In this document: positions 1 to 5,788 of the stretch, piece after piece
Numbering within the stretch: position 1 is the stretch's first letter
Layout of the letters: every line of letters starts with the position of its first letter
Assembly (NCBI GenBank): GCA_004525685.1
Contig: SPBW01000107.1
Span: 1-8,050, forward strand
From: Candidatus Atribacteria bacterium
GTDB taxonomy: Bacteria; Bipolaricaulota; Bipolaricaulia; UBA7950; UBA9294
Length of the DNA stretch: 8,050 bases
Direction: 5' to 3'
Notes under the pieces: model-generated
Seen by the model: only the letters and a program-made list of their open reading frames with translations
Databases searched by the model: none
Told to the model about the DNA's origin: nothing
Program-made: the position numbers and the translations under genes

Positions 1-57
1 CGAATTCCGTCGACTATTGGAACGCAGAAGATTTGCGAAACGCCGTGCGATTGGGAT

Positions 58-1404
58 CTAGTGGGGCATGGAATACTGAGACGCCAAGGATTCGCGAATT
101 CCGTTGATCTCAGAATGAAGGAGAGGCGTTTCCTCAAGCATTGCTTGAACACGAATATAGGAGTGCATGGCTGTCGAATGATCTCGATTACCAAACTCTC
201 GACCTATCGCTGGGAACGAATGGTCTGTCAGCTCACGTGACAGATAAATAGCAATGTGGCGCGCTTGGGAAATCTCCTTCTTGCGACTAGAACTCTCCAA
301 CGCTTGACGCTTAAGATTGAAGCGAGCAGCAACCTCTTCTTTGATATGATTCATAGTCAGCCGCGGGCGCTGTCCTTCTTTGGGAAGCATGGCTTCCAGC
401 GTGGTTGGCGTCAGCTTCTCTCCTCGCAAATCGGCAAAAGCGAGCACCTTGTTCAAGGCCCCCTCCAGAGCACGAACGCTGGAAGAAATGCGAGTAGCAA
501 TCATCTCCAGGATGCTTCCATCGATGTCGAGACCTCTTGAAGAAGCCTTCTCACGCAAAATGGCAATGCGGGTTTCCAGATCGGGCGGCTGGATATCGGC
601 AACCAAGCCCCAGCGAAATCTGGAGACCAAACGATCCTGTAATCCAGACAAGTCATCGGGTGCTCGATCACTGGACAACACGATTTGTTTCTCGCGTCCG
701 TACAGCTCGTTGAATGTATGAAAAAGTTCTTCTTGTGTGGCTTCTTTACCCTCAAGGAAGTGGATGTCGTCGATCAGTAATAGGTCAATTTGTCGATACC
801 TGCTCCGAAAGGATGCTGTAGAGTTGTTGCGAATCGCGTTGATGAGCTCGATGGCAAAGCGTTCGGATGTTGTATAAAGCACAGCGCTCTTGGGCGTTGC
901 ACGAAGAACGGAATTGCCGATTGCCTGGAGAAGATGTGTCTTCCCCAAACCGACATTACCGTAGAGAAAGAGCGGGTTGTAGGCTACGCCGGGCTTTTCC
1001 GCGACGGCTTCGGATGCGTAGTAGGCAAGGTCACAATTCTTCCCTCGAACGAACGACTCAAAAGTGTAGTCCGCGTTGAGCGCTAGGACAGCCTGTCCCG
1101 ATGAGACACGAAGATTCTTTGAACCACCCGTTTCATGGCTGGGCATACCCTCTTTCTCTGCAACCTGAATCACCAGTGAGATCGGTTGGCTACAGGATTC
1201 TGATGCCAGATCCTCGATTCGCTTGCGGAAACGCCTCTCCAAACCGCCTTTTGTGAAGGCATCCGGGACGGCAATGGTGAGAGACTGATCGGCTAGAGAG
1301 AGCGGGACAATCCCTAGAAACCATGTTTCAAAGCTCGTATAGGAAAGTTCAGACTTGAGGCTTGAGAGGACAGACTCCCATACCGTTGCGATAGCTATAG
1401 ACAC
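58..1404 (-). CDS. dnaA: Chromosomal replication initiator protein DnaA
   Basis: This AAA+ ATPase binds DnaA boxes at oriC, forms an ATP-dependent filament, melts the origin and helps load the helicase. The 448-residue length is normal for the family. Domain I (about 1-80) has the W-x-x-V-L...F-x-T-W-F pattern. A short linker (about 82-110) follows. Domain III has Walker A GNVGLGKT (149-156), Walker B LLLIDDIHFL (208-217) and an arginine-rich QDRLVSRFRW segment (256-265). Domain IV (about 350-448) carries the DNA-binding signature around GNRDHSTAMHSY (405-416). The start is GTG at 1404, preceded by a purine-rich GGGGGAGG Shine-Dalgarno 4 nt upstream. The stop is TAG at 58-60. Only 57 nt downstream are visible, so I cannot say whether dnaN follows. 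All key motifs are intact and identity is essentially certain. Confidence 0.98.
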   Translation of the reverse strand: MSIAIATVWESVLSSLKSELSYTSFETWFLGIVPLSLADQSLTIAVPDAFTKGGLERRFRKRIEDLASESCSQPISLVIQVAEKEGMPSHETGGSKNLRVSSGQAVLALNADYTFESFVRGKNCDLAYYASEAVAEKPGVAYNPLFLYGNVGLGKTHLLQAIGNSVLRATPKSAVLYTTSERFAIELINAIRNNSTASFRSRYRQIDLLLIDDIHFLEGKEATQEELFHTFNELYGREKQIVLSSDRAPDDLSGLQDRLVSRFRWGLVADIQPPDLETRIAILREKASSRGLDIDGSILEMIATRISSSVRALEGALNKVLAFADLRGEKLTPTTLEAMLPKEGQRPRLTMNHIKEEVAARFNLKRQALESSSRKKEISQARHIAIYLSRELTDHSFPAIGREFGNRDHSTAMHSYIRVQAMLEETPLLHSEINGIRESLASQYSMPH

Positions 1405-1408
1405 GCGC

Positions 1409-1416
1409 CCTCCCCC
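1409..1416 (-). promoter_or_regulatory. Ribosome-binding site of dnaA
   Basis: On the minus strand GGGGGAGG ends 4 nt before the GTG at 1404. It supports this non-ATG start. The nearest upstream ATG (1422-1424) is in a different frame. Confidence 0.7.
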
Positions 1417-1424
1417 TCGATCAT

Positions 1425-1433
1425 TGTGAACAA
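1425..1433 (-). promoter_or_regulatory. DnaA box in the dnaA promoter/leader
   Basis: The minus strand reads TTGTTCACA, one mismatch from TTATNCACA. It sits just after the dnaA -10 element and before the ribosome-binding site, where bound DnaA would be expected to repress its own gene. Autoregulation through such a box is known in several bacteria; here it is inferred from position. Confidence 0.55.
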
Positions 1434-1438
1434 CTCAC

Positions 1439-1466
1439 ATTATCGACTCGCAATCCGCCCAGTCAA
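1439..1466 (-). promoter_or_regulatory. Predicted sigma70-type promoter of dnaA
   Basis: The minus strand reads TTGACT (1461-1466, five of six matches to TTGACA), a 16-bp spacer, then GATAAT (1439-1444, five of six matches to TATAAT). The predicted transcription start falls near 1432, giving a leader of roughly 28 nt that contains the Shine-Dalgarno. A DnaA-box-like site overlaps the predicted start. Confidence 0.7.
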
Positions 1467-1582
1467 GAGAGAGAATCTAGCATGATCAGATAGAGTGATG
1501 CGCCCAAGAGACCTACGCATGCGACAAACAGGACGGCAAGACATTGGTCCATTCCTTCAACCAGGTTGTCGTCCGATGGCGA

Positions 1583-1591
1583 TTATCAACA
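1583..1591 (+). promoter_or_regulatory. DnaA-box-like site
   Basis: TTATCAACA on the plus strand, one mismatch to TTATCCACA. It is the leftmost box of the main array and separated from the others, so it is a weaker call. Confidence 0.4.
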
Positions 1592-1641
1592 AGAGAGCAA
1601 GGTTCAGTTTGGCAATGCGAGGAGCATGGTAGGTTGATGGC

Positions 1642-1650
1642 TGTGGAAAA
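1642..1650 (-). promoter_or_regulatory. DnaA box (TTTTCCACA)
   Basis: The minus strand reads TTTTCCACA, one mismatch from the consensus. An identical variant occurs 55 bp to the right in the same orientation, which raises confidence in both. Confidence 0.55.
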
Positions 1651-1696
1651 CTTGGTAAGAGAGGGAGTGAAATTGAAGATTCGATGGGGAGAAGTC

Positions 1697-1705
1697 TGTG
1701 GAAAA
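1697..1705 (-). promoter_or_regulatory. DnaA box (TTTTCCACA)
   Basis: Second copy of the TTTTCCACA variant on the minus strand. Together with 1642-1650 it brackets the purine-rich stretch 1651-1696. Confidence 0.55.
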
Positions 1706-1785
1706 ACTGAGGGACAGGCGCCAAGTGGCTCTCCCAGGAGACACTTCGAAGCCCAATCCGCATCCGAAGCCATGCTTGCTTAAAC

Positions 1786-1794
1786 TTATCCACA
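1786..1794 (+). promoter_or_regulatory. Perfect DnaA box
   Basis: TTATCCACA on the plus strand, an exact match to the high-affinity E. coli-type DnaA box. Confidence 0.8.
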
Positions 1795-1826
1795 GGAAGT
1801 CCGTAATTTGAGCGGATTCCAGACGG

Positions 1827-1847
1827 TTGTCCACAGCGTTATCCACA
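1827..1847 (+). promoter_or_regulatory. Paired DnaA boxes in tandem
   Basis: TTGTCCACA (1827-1835, one mismatch) and TTATCCACA (1839-1847, exact) lie in the same orientation. They are 3 bp apart, 12 bp start to start, so they face nearly the same side of the helix. Close tandem spacing of this kind favours cooperative DnaA binding. Confidence 0.75.
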
Positions 1848-1941
1848 AGGCAGTGCGAGTCGGAAAGGGCTATAGGTCACAAGAGTACGCTATTCTAGGC
1901 AGCAGAAGAGATCGAACACCTGTAGGGGATGAGAGATAGGA

Positions 1942-1955
1942 GGGACACGTGTCCC
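1942..1955. repeat. 14-bp perfect palindrome GGGACACGTGTCCC
   Basis: GGGACACGTGTCCC is a perfect palindrome 40 bp beyond the encoded 3' end of tRNA-Phe on the side facing the DnaA boxes. It could be a binding site for a dimeric protein. In RNA it could form a 5-bp stem with an ACGT loop at the end of the tRNA transcript, but no T-run follows on either strand, so a standard intrinsic terminator is not supported. Confidence 0.5.
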
Positions 1956-1995
1956 GGTATGGGGAGATTGGGGATGAATTGCTTGGTGAAAGGAA

Positions 1996-2071
1996 TGGTG
2001 CCGAGGCCCAGACTTGAACTGGGGACACCCGCCTTTTCAGGGCGGTGCTCTACCGGCTGAGCTACCTCGGC
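1996..2071 (-). tRNA. tRNA-Phe (GAA)
   Basis: Minus-strand cloverleaf of 76 nt including an encoded CCA. The acceptor stem is GCCGAGG/CCTCGGC and the discriminator is A. The anticodon stem CCGCC/GGCGG encloses loop CTGAAAA, giving anticodon GAA. The D-arm AGCTCAGCCGGTAGAGC and the TTCAAGT T-loop are canonical. It is the last gene of the Glu-Val-Asp-Phe group. Confidence 0.96.
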
Positions 2072-2079
2072 ACGACTTG

Positions 2080-2155
2080 CGGGGACGACCGGATTTGAAC
2101 CGGCGATCTCTGGAGTGACAATCCAGCGTCCTAAACCTGGCTAGACCACGCCCCC
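2080..2155 (-). tRNA. tRNA-Asp (GTC)
   Basis: The acceptor stem GGGGGCG pairs with CGTCCCC (one G-T pair), with discriminator G. The anticodon stem CTGGA/TCCAG encloses loop TTGTCAC, giving anticodon GTC. The D-loop is long (about 11 nt), so the gene is 76 nt without CCA. CCA is not encoded; CAA follows the discriminator. It lies 8 bp upstream of tRNA-Phe. Confidence 0.94.
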
Positions 2156-2174
2156 GTGCATTCGAACACCTCAG

Positions 2175-2247
2175 TGGGCGAAACAGGACTCGAACCTGTG
2201 ACCTTCCGGATGTAAGCCGGATGCTCTCCCAGCTGAGCTACTCGCCC
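2175..2247 (-). tRNA. tRNA-Val (TAC)
   Basis: A 73-nt cloverleaf without encoded CCA. Acceptor GGGCGAG pairs with TTCGCCC (a G-T pair at the base) and the discriminator is A. The anticodon stem TCCGG/CCGGA encloses loop CTTACAT, giving anticodon TAC. The T-loop is TTCGAGT. Confidence 0.96.
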
Positions 2248-2287
2248 ATTATAGCAGTCGCCTACGTGACCGCAAGGGTCCTACTTG

Positions 2288-2363
2288 TGGCGTCCCCAAG
2301 GGGATTTGAACCCCTGCCGCCGGGATGAAAACCCGGTATCCTAGGCCGCTAGATGATGGGGAC
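2288..2363 (-). tRNA. tRNA-Glu (TTC)
   Basis: A 76-nt gene with encoded CCA. Acceptor GTCCCCA pairs perfectly with TGGGGAC and the discriminator is G. The anticodon stem CCGGG/CCCGG encloses loop TTTTCAT, giving anticodon TTC. It is the first gene after the promoter at 2441-2470. Confidence 0.96.
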
Positions 2364-2440
2364 CTAGCAAATCGCAAGATCAAGAATCACTTGCCAGTTT
2401 GTGACCTCTCTTCACAGAGGCTTTCGCGTCTGCGGAGCGA

Positions 2441-2470
2441 AGTATAAAGCCTACTCCACCCAACCTTCAA
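2441..2470 (-). promoter_or_regulatory. Predicted promoter of the tRNA Glu-Val-Asp-Phe group
   Basis: The minus strand has TTGAAG (2465-2470, four of six to TTGACA), an 18-bp spacer and TATACT (2441-2446, five of six to TATAAT). This would start a leader of about 70 nt before tRNA-Glu. The leader contains a small hairpin CCTCT/AGAGG at 2405-2420. Read-through from the upstream tRNA-Lys genes is also possible. Confidence 0.5.
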
Positions 2471-2475
2471 TCCTG

Positions 2476-2548
2476 TGGGTCGTACTGGACTCGAACCAGT
2501 GACTCCCTGATTAAAAGTCAGGTGCTCTGCCGACTGAGCTAACGACCC
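2476..2548 (-). tRNA. tRNA-Lys (TTT)
   Basis: A 73-nt cloverleaf with no encoded CCA. Acceptor GGGTCGT pairs with ACGACCC and the discriminator is A. The anticodon stem CCTGA/TCAGG encloses loop CTTTTAA, giving anticodon TTT. It shares its acceptor stem with the adjacent Lys(CTT) gene but differs in the anticodon and T arms. Confidence 0.96.
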
Positions 2549-2555
2549 CAGTAAG

Positions 2556-2563
2556 AAAAAAAA
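2556..2563 (-). other. T8 tract between the two tRNA-Lys genes
   Basis: The minus strand has eight consecutive T a few bases after the 3' end of tRNA-Lys(CTT). The tRNA acceptor/T-arm could act as the hairpin of a weak terminator, lowering Lys(TTT) expression, or the tract may simply be a processing spacer. There is no separate hairpin before it. Confidence 0.35.
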
Positions 2564-2566
2564 CTG

Positions 2567-2638
2567 TGGGTCGTATAGGACTTGAACCTACAACCAACGG
2601 ATTAAGAGTCCGCTGCTCTACCATTGAGCTAACGACCC
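2567..2638 (-). tRNA. tRNA-Lys (CTT)
   Basis: A 72-nt cloverleaf with no encoded CCA. Acceptor GGGTCGT pairs with ACGACCC and the discriminator is A. The anticodon stem GCGGA/TCCGT (one G-T pair) encloses loop CTCTTAA, giving anticodon CTT. It is the first gene of the cluster, directly downstream of a strong promoter. Confidence 0.96.
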
Positions 2639-2649
2639 GAGCTTGAGGA

Positions 2650-2678
2650 ATAGTACGGAAGGGCATTTGCACTGTCAA
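2650..2678 (-). promoter_or_regulatory. Predicted promoter of the tRNA-Lys genes
   Basis: The minus strand carries a perfect TTGACA (2673-2678), an optimal 17-bp spacer and TACTAT (2650-2655, four of six to TATAAT). The predicted start lies a few bases before the 5' end of tRNA-Lys(CTT) at 2638. Confidence 0.75.
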
Positions 2679-2681
2679 GAC

Positions 2682-2711
2682 TTGTTGTTCCCGGGCTGCA
2701 TGGCCTACGAT
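2682..2711 (+). promoter_or_regulatory. Weak candidate promoter of rarA
   Basis: The plus strand has TTGTTG (2682-2687, weak), an 18-bp spacer and TACGAT (2706-2711, four of six). Its start would fall at about 2718, next to the rarA ATG at 2717. There is no Shine-Dalgarno before that ATG, so a leaderless message is possible. The -35 match is poor and this is tentative. Confidence 0.35.
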
Positions 2712-2716
2712 CGAGT

Positions 2717-4006
2717 ATGCAGCCACTTTCGTTCTCCGATCAGCCGGTTGGGCCACTGGCCGAGCGCATGCGTCCAGACTCCCTTGATCGTGTGATCGGA
2801 CAAGACGATCTTCTTGGGGCAGGGGGCCCTTTGCGCTCTCTCGTCGATAGAGAGGCCTATCGGGCATTGCTCTTCTGGGGGCCTCCCGGAACGGGGAAGA
2901 CCACCGTGGGGCGGATTATCGCCGCACGAGCCAATGCCAAGTTCGTACAATGCTCGGCTGCACTTACGGGGGTCAAAGAAGTCCGCTCCATCCTTGAGGC
3001 CTCTCAATTTCGATACAAGTCCGAGGGCAAGCGCGATCTTCTCTTCCTCGATGAGATTCATCGTTTCTCCAAGTCACAGCAAGATGTCCTTCTCTCATTC
3101 CTCGAAGAGGGCAGCATCATCTTCATCGGCGCGACCACAGAGAACCCGTCGTTTGTGCTCAACGCAGCATTGCTGTCGCGTTGCCAGCTGTTTTGCTTTG
3201 CGCCCTTGAGCGAGGAGGCCATGAGAGAACTCATCGTGCACGCTCTCGGCCATAAGAAAGGACTAGCCAACGCCGTAGACCTCACGGATGGAGCCAGAGA
3301 CATGCTTGTGGCGCTGTCTGATGGTGATGGGCGGCGAGCACTTTCTACGCTGGAGATGGCAGCGGCCCTCGCGGAGAACAGGAATGTCGATGCGATGCTC
3401 ATTGAACACGCGGTTCAGCGCAAAGGCCTGCGCTATGACCGTGCAGGAGACGAACACTACAATCTCGTTTCTGCACTTCACAAGTCTGTTCGTAACTCTG
3501 ATCCAGACGCAGCGCTGTACTGGTTGGCTCGGATGATCGAAGGAGGAGAGGATCCGCGCTTTATTGCCAGACGGCTGATTCGGATTGCCTCCGAGGATGT
3601 CGGATTGGCCGACCCCTGGGCAATTCTGCAGGCGACGGCCGCGTGGGATGCGGCAGCCAAGGTGGGGCTGCCTGAATGTGATCTTGCATTGGCTCAAGCC
3701 ACGGTCTACATGGCGTGCGCCGAAAAGAGCAACGCCCTGTATATGGGAATGATGGCTGCCAAGCGCGATGTCCACGACATGCCTGCGGCGGAGGTCCCGC
3801 TGCATCTTCGCAATGCTCCCACGCGACTGATGAAGGATCTCGGCTATGGAAAGGGATATCAATATGCTCACGACGTGCCAGACCAAGTCGCGCGTATGGA
3901 TTGCCTGCCCGAGGCTCTGAAGGGACGGACCTACTACCGACCCAAAGACGTAGGAATCGAGGGGAAGATTGCTGAGAGGTTGAAGCGGTGGAAGAAACTG
4001 CGGTAG
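2717..4006 (+). CDS. rarA: Replication-associated recombination protein RarA (MgsA family AAA+ ATPase)
   Basis: RarA is a clamp-loader-like AAA+ ATPase that acts at stalled or gapped replication forks with SSB. The 429-residue length is typical. Near the N-terminus is PLAERMRPDSLDRVIGQ (13-29), a family hallmark. It has Walker A GPPGTGKTT (55-63), Walker B LLFLDEIHRF (108-117), sensor 1 GATTENPSF (138-146), LLSRCQLF (152-159) and the sensor 2 region GDGRRALSTLE (203-213). The C-terminal half (about 250-429) matches the RarA oligomerisation region, including RLIRIASEDVGLADP (286-300). The ATG at 2717 gives the expected N-terminus although no ribosome-binding site precedes it. It diverges from the tRNA-Lys promoter and converges on the acyl-CoA synthetase gene. 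Confidence 0.96.
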   Translation: MQPLSFSDQPVGPLAERMRPDSLDRVIGQDDLLGAGGPLRSLVDREAYRALLFWGPPGTGKTTVGRIIAARANAKFVQCSAALTGVKEVRSILEASQFRYKSEGKRDLLFLDEIHRFSKSQQDVLLSFLEEGSIIFIGATTENPSFVLNAALLSRCQLFCFAPLSEEAMRELIVHALGHKKGLANAVDLTDGARDMLVALSDGDGRRALSTLEMAAALAENRNVDAMLIEHAVQRKGLRYDRAGDEHYNLVSALHKSVRNSDPDAALYWLARMIEGGEDPRFIARRLIRIASEDVGLADPWAILQATAAWDAAAKVGLPECDLALAQATVYMACAEKSNALYMGMMAAKRDVHDMPAAEVPLHLRNAPTRLMKDLGYGKGYQYAHDVPDQVARMDCLPEALKGRTYYRPKDVGIEGKIAERLKRWKKLR

Positions 4007-4030
4007 CAACCGCCTGACGGAACATAGAAA

Positions 4031-4061
4031 AACGGTCCCGCACCCTAGGCGCGGGACCGTT
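4031..4061. terminator. Bidirectional intrinsic terminator between rarA and the acyl-CoA synthetase gene
   Basis: A perfect 11-bp GC-rich stem (4031-4041 with 4051-4061) has a 9-nt loop. On the minus strand the stem runs into a T5 tract, a good terminator for the synthetase transcript. On the plus strand it is followed by only TTCC-type sequence, so termination of rarA is probably weaker. Its place between convergent genes fits. Confidence 0.9.
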
Positions 4062-4072
4062 CCTCAACTCGA

Positions 4073-5713
4073 CTACTCGTCTGTCTGATGCAGGTGTCGC
4101 TTGATGTCGAGCTTGCCCGACTTCTCAAACGGCTGATCGACTAACGTAATCGATTCCTTGTAGCGGATGCGCTTGAAGGCGGCGAGGTTCTCGTTTCTCT
4201 CCTTGATGTCCTCCCAAATCCGTTCAAGCGCGGCAGAGGAGTCTTCGATGCCCTGTTCCTTCAAGTAGGCCCAGTCAGGATATACCTGAGCGCAGACGGC
4301 GGGGACGCCTTGTCGTTGTCCTTCGTGCACCATCAATTCCTCGATTGAGGGCAGCGTAATCAGCTCCCATTCGATCTCTTCGGGATACACGTTCTTACCT
4401 GTTTCCAGAACGATAACGTTCTTGGCTCGCCCTGAAATCAGGAGACGCCCGTTCTTGTAGGTTCCCAGATCGCCGGTATGGAACCAACCTTCGGAGTCGA
4501 TGACCTCAGCAGTCGCTTCGGGGTTCTTGTAGTAGCCAGCCATGACATTGGGACCGTAGGCCAGAATCTCGCCGACGCCGTTCTCGTCAGGATGATTGAT
4601 GCGGATACTGATGCCCTCGACAGCCGTCATCCCGGGTTCCTCTGCAAAGGCTTCAGCCATGGTCAATAGGGGAGACGTTTCAGTCAGACCGTAGCCTTCC
4701 ATGATGCCGATTCCCATTCTCCGAAGCCCGGCCGACATTTCAGGACTGAGAGGAGCGCCTCCTGATGTGAAGAATCTGAATTGCTTACCGAATAGTTTCT
4801 TCTTCACCAGCTTACCCATCAGAATGGGAGAGGATCGATCGATCAGTCTCTTGAGAGCAGATTTCTCGATTGACGAGCGAATTCGGCCATACAAGACACT
4901 GTACAGCTTCGGCACTCCGAGGATGATCGTCGGGTGGGCTTTGCTCATGACTTCAGCGAGATTGCGATCAACAGGCGTGTAGGTGCTGGTTGCTCCGACC
5001 AACATCGGCGTAACCAGCGTAATGGTCAGTCCATAGATGTGATTCCAGGGAACGATCGACAGGAAATTATCTTCTGCGGTCATGGAAACGACCTTCACCG
5101 AGGTTAACGCGTTGGAAGAGATATTGGCATGCGTCAGCATGGCCCCCTTGGCGTTGCCTGTCGTTCCTGATGTGTACATCAGGATCGCCAAAGAAGAAGA
5201 ATCGATCTCTACGCGTGGCAGCGGCGTCTTGCCCAGGATGAGTGCATCGAGGAAGTGAACGCGCTCGTCCTTGACGCGATCCATGGACACGATGAAAGGT
5301 CTCTCAGGTAGTTGGTCACGAATGGCCAGGATGTCATCGGTCTTGCTTCCTGAGAAGACAACGCCCTTGACTTTCGCCTCTCGAAGAATGCGCTCGATCT
5401 CGCCCTTCTGAAGCTCTGGGTCCAATGGAACGACCACGCCTCCGCAATGAAGGATCGCAAAGAACGTTGTTGCCCATGCGGCGCGCGGCTTGGAAATCAG
5501 TGCAACTCGATCTCCTGGATTGATACCCATCTCCGACAGCGCAGCCGCGAAACGGCCCACCATTTCTCCCAAGCGTTCGTAGGTAATCTCATTTAGAACG
5601 AGCTGAACCCCTCGTCCTCGTTTTCTCTCCTTGGGAATTGGCATTCGTAGCATGACCCGCTGCCCGTGGGTGGCAACGGAATCCTCAAATAGCTTGGAAA
5701 TCGTCGGATACAT
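4073..5713 (-). CDS. AMP-forming acyl-CoA synthetase (long-chain fatty acid--CoA ligase-like)
   Basis: Member of the ANL superfamily, which activates a carboxylate with ATP to an acyl-adenylate and transfers it to CoA. The 546-residue protein carries the P-loop-like YTSGTTGNAKG (180-190), EGYGLTETSP (339-348), GWFHTGDLG (409-417) and the hinge GRLLISGRAKNVIV (422-435). The C-terminal catalytic lysine is in KSGKLDIKR (531-539; likely K534). The spacing and EGYGLTETSP resemble long-chain fatty acyl-CoA synthetases, but the chain length accepted cannot be read from sequence. I chose ATG 5713 because a strong Shine-Dalgarno precedes it; an in-frame GTG at 5758 would add 15 residues and delete that logic. 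No membrane segment is evident. It lies 75 nt downstream of the trxB-like gene and may be cotranscribed with it. Confidence 0.9.
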   Translation of the reverse strand: MYPTISKLFEDSVATHGQRVMLRMPIPKERKRGRGVQLVLNEITYERLGEMVGRFAAALSEMGINPGDRVALISKPRAAWATTFFAILHCGGVVVPLDPELQKGEIERILREAKVKGVVFSGSKTDDILAIRDQLPERPFIVSMDRVKDERVHFLDALILGKTPLPRVEIDSSSLAILMYTSGTTGNAKGAMLTHANISSNALTSVKVVSMTAEDNFLSIVPWNHIYGLTITLVTPMLVGATSTYTPVDRNLAEVMSKAHPTIILGVPKLYSVLYGRIRSSIEKSALKRLIDRSSPILMGKLVKKKLFGKQFRFFTSGGAPLSPEMSAGLRRMGIGIMEGYGLTETSPLLTMAEAFAEEPGMTAVEGISIRINHPDENGVGEILAYGPNVMAGYYKNPEATAEVIDSEGWFHTGDLGTYKNGRLLISGRAKNVIVLETGKNVYPEEIEWELITLPSIEELMVHEGQRQGVPAVCAQVYPDWAYLKEQGIEDSSAALERIWEDIKERNENLAAFKRIRYKESITLVDQPFEKSGKLDIKRHLHQTDE

Positions 5714-5721
5714 AACCCTCT

Positions 5722-5728
5722 CCTCCTT
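5722..5728 (-). promoter_or_regulatory. Ribosome-binding site of the acyl-CoA synthetase gene
   Basis: AAGGAGG on the minus strand lies 8 nt before the ATG at 5713. It decides the start against the upstream in-frame GTG at 5758. Confidence 0.85.
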
Positions 5729-5788
5729 GCCCTCTTGAATCTCCACAATTGTAGTCACACCAGCCTCTCTATGTCTTGTTGCGTTGGA

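Larger units (their letters stand above)
1425..1847. other. Candidate chromosomal replication origin (oriC), DnaA-box cluster upstream of dnaA
   Basis: The non-coding stretch upstream of dnaA holds seven sites matching TTATCCACA exactly or with one mismatch. Plus-strand sites start at 1583, 1786, 1827 and 1839; minus-strand sites occupy 1425-1433, 1642-1650 and 1697-1705. Such density beside dnaA is the usual signature of a bacterial oriC. Between the two minus-strand TTTTCCACA boxes (1651-1696) the plus strand is strongly purine-rich, which could mark the unwinding region, although I see no clearly AT-rich element. Short open frames cross this interval in both directions but collide with the box array and have no recognisable product. 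From 1848 to 1995 I see only the palindrome at 1942-1955. Confidence is good for the box cluster and moderate for origin function. Confidence 0.75.

Noticed and set aside
1..14. GAATTC and GTCGAC adjacent at the window start, suggestive of a cloning linker.
   Set aside because: A similar 10-base string occurs naturally in dnaA near 96, and nothing else points to vector sequence. Two restriction sites are not enough.
1513..1846. Several 78-86 codon frames on both strands in the dnaA-tRNA gap.
   Set aside because: They cross the DnaA-box array, overlap one another, have no ribosome-binding site or recognisable domain, and are best read as chance frames in GC-moderate DNA.
2248..2253. A perfect TATAAT on the minus strand touching the 5' end of tRNA-Val.
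   Set aside because: A start set by it would fall inside the mature tRNA, and no reasonable -35 is at the right distance.
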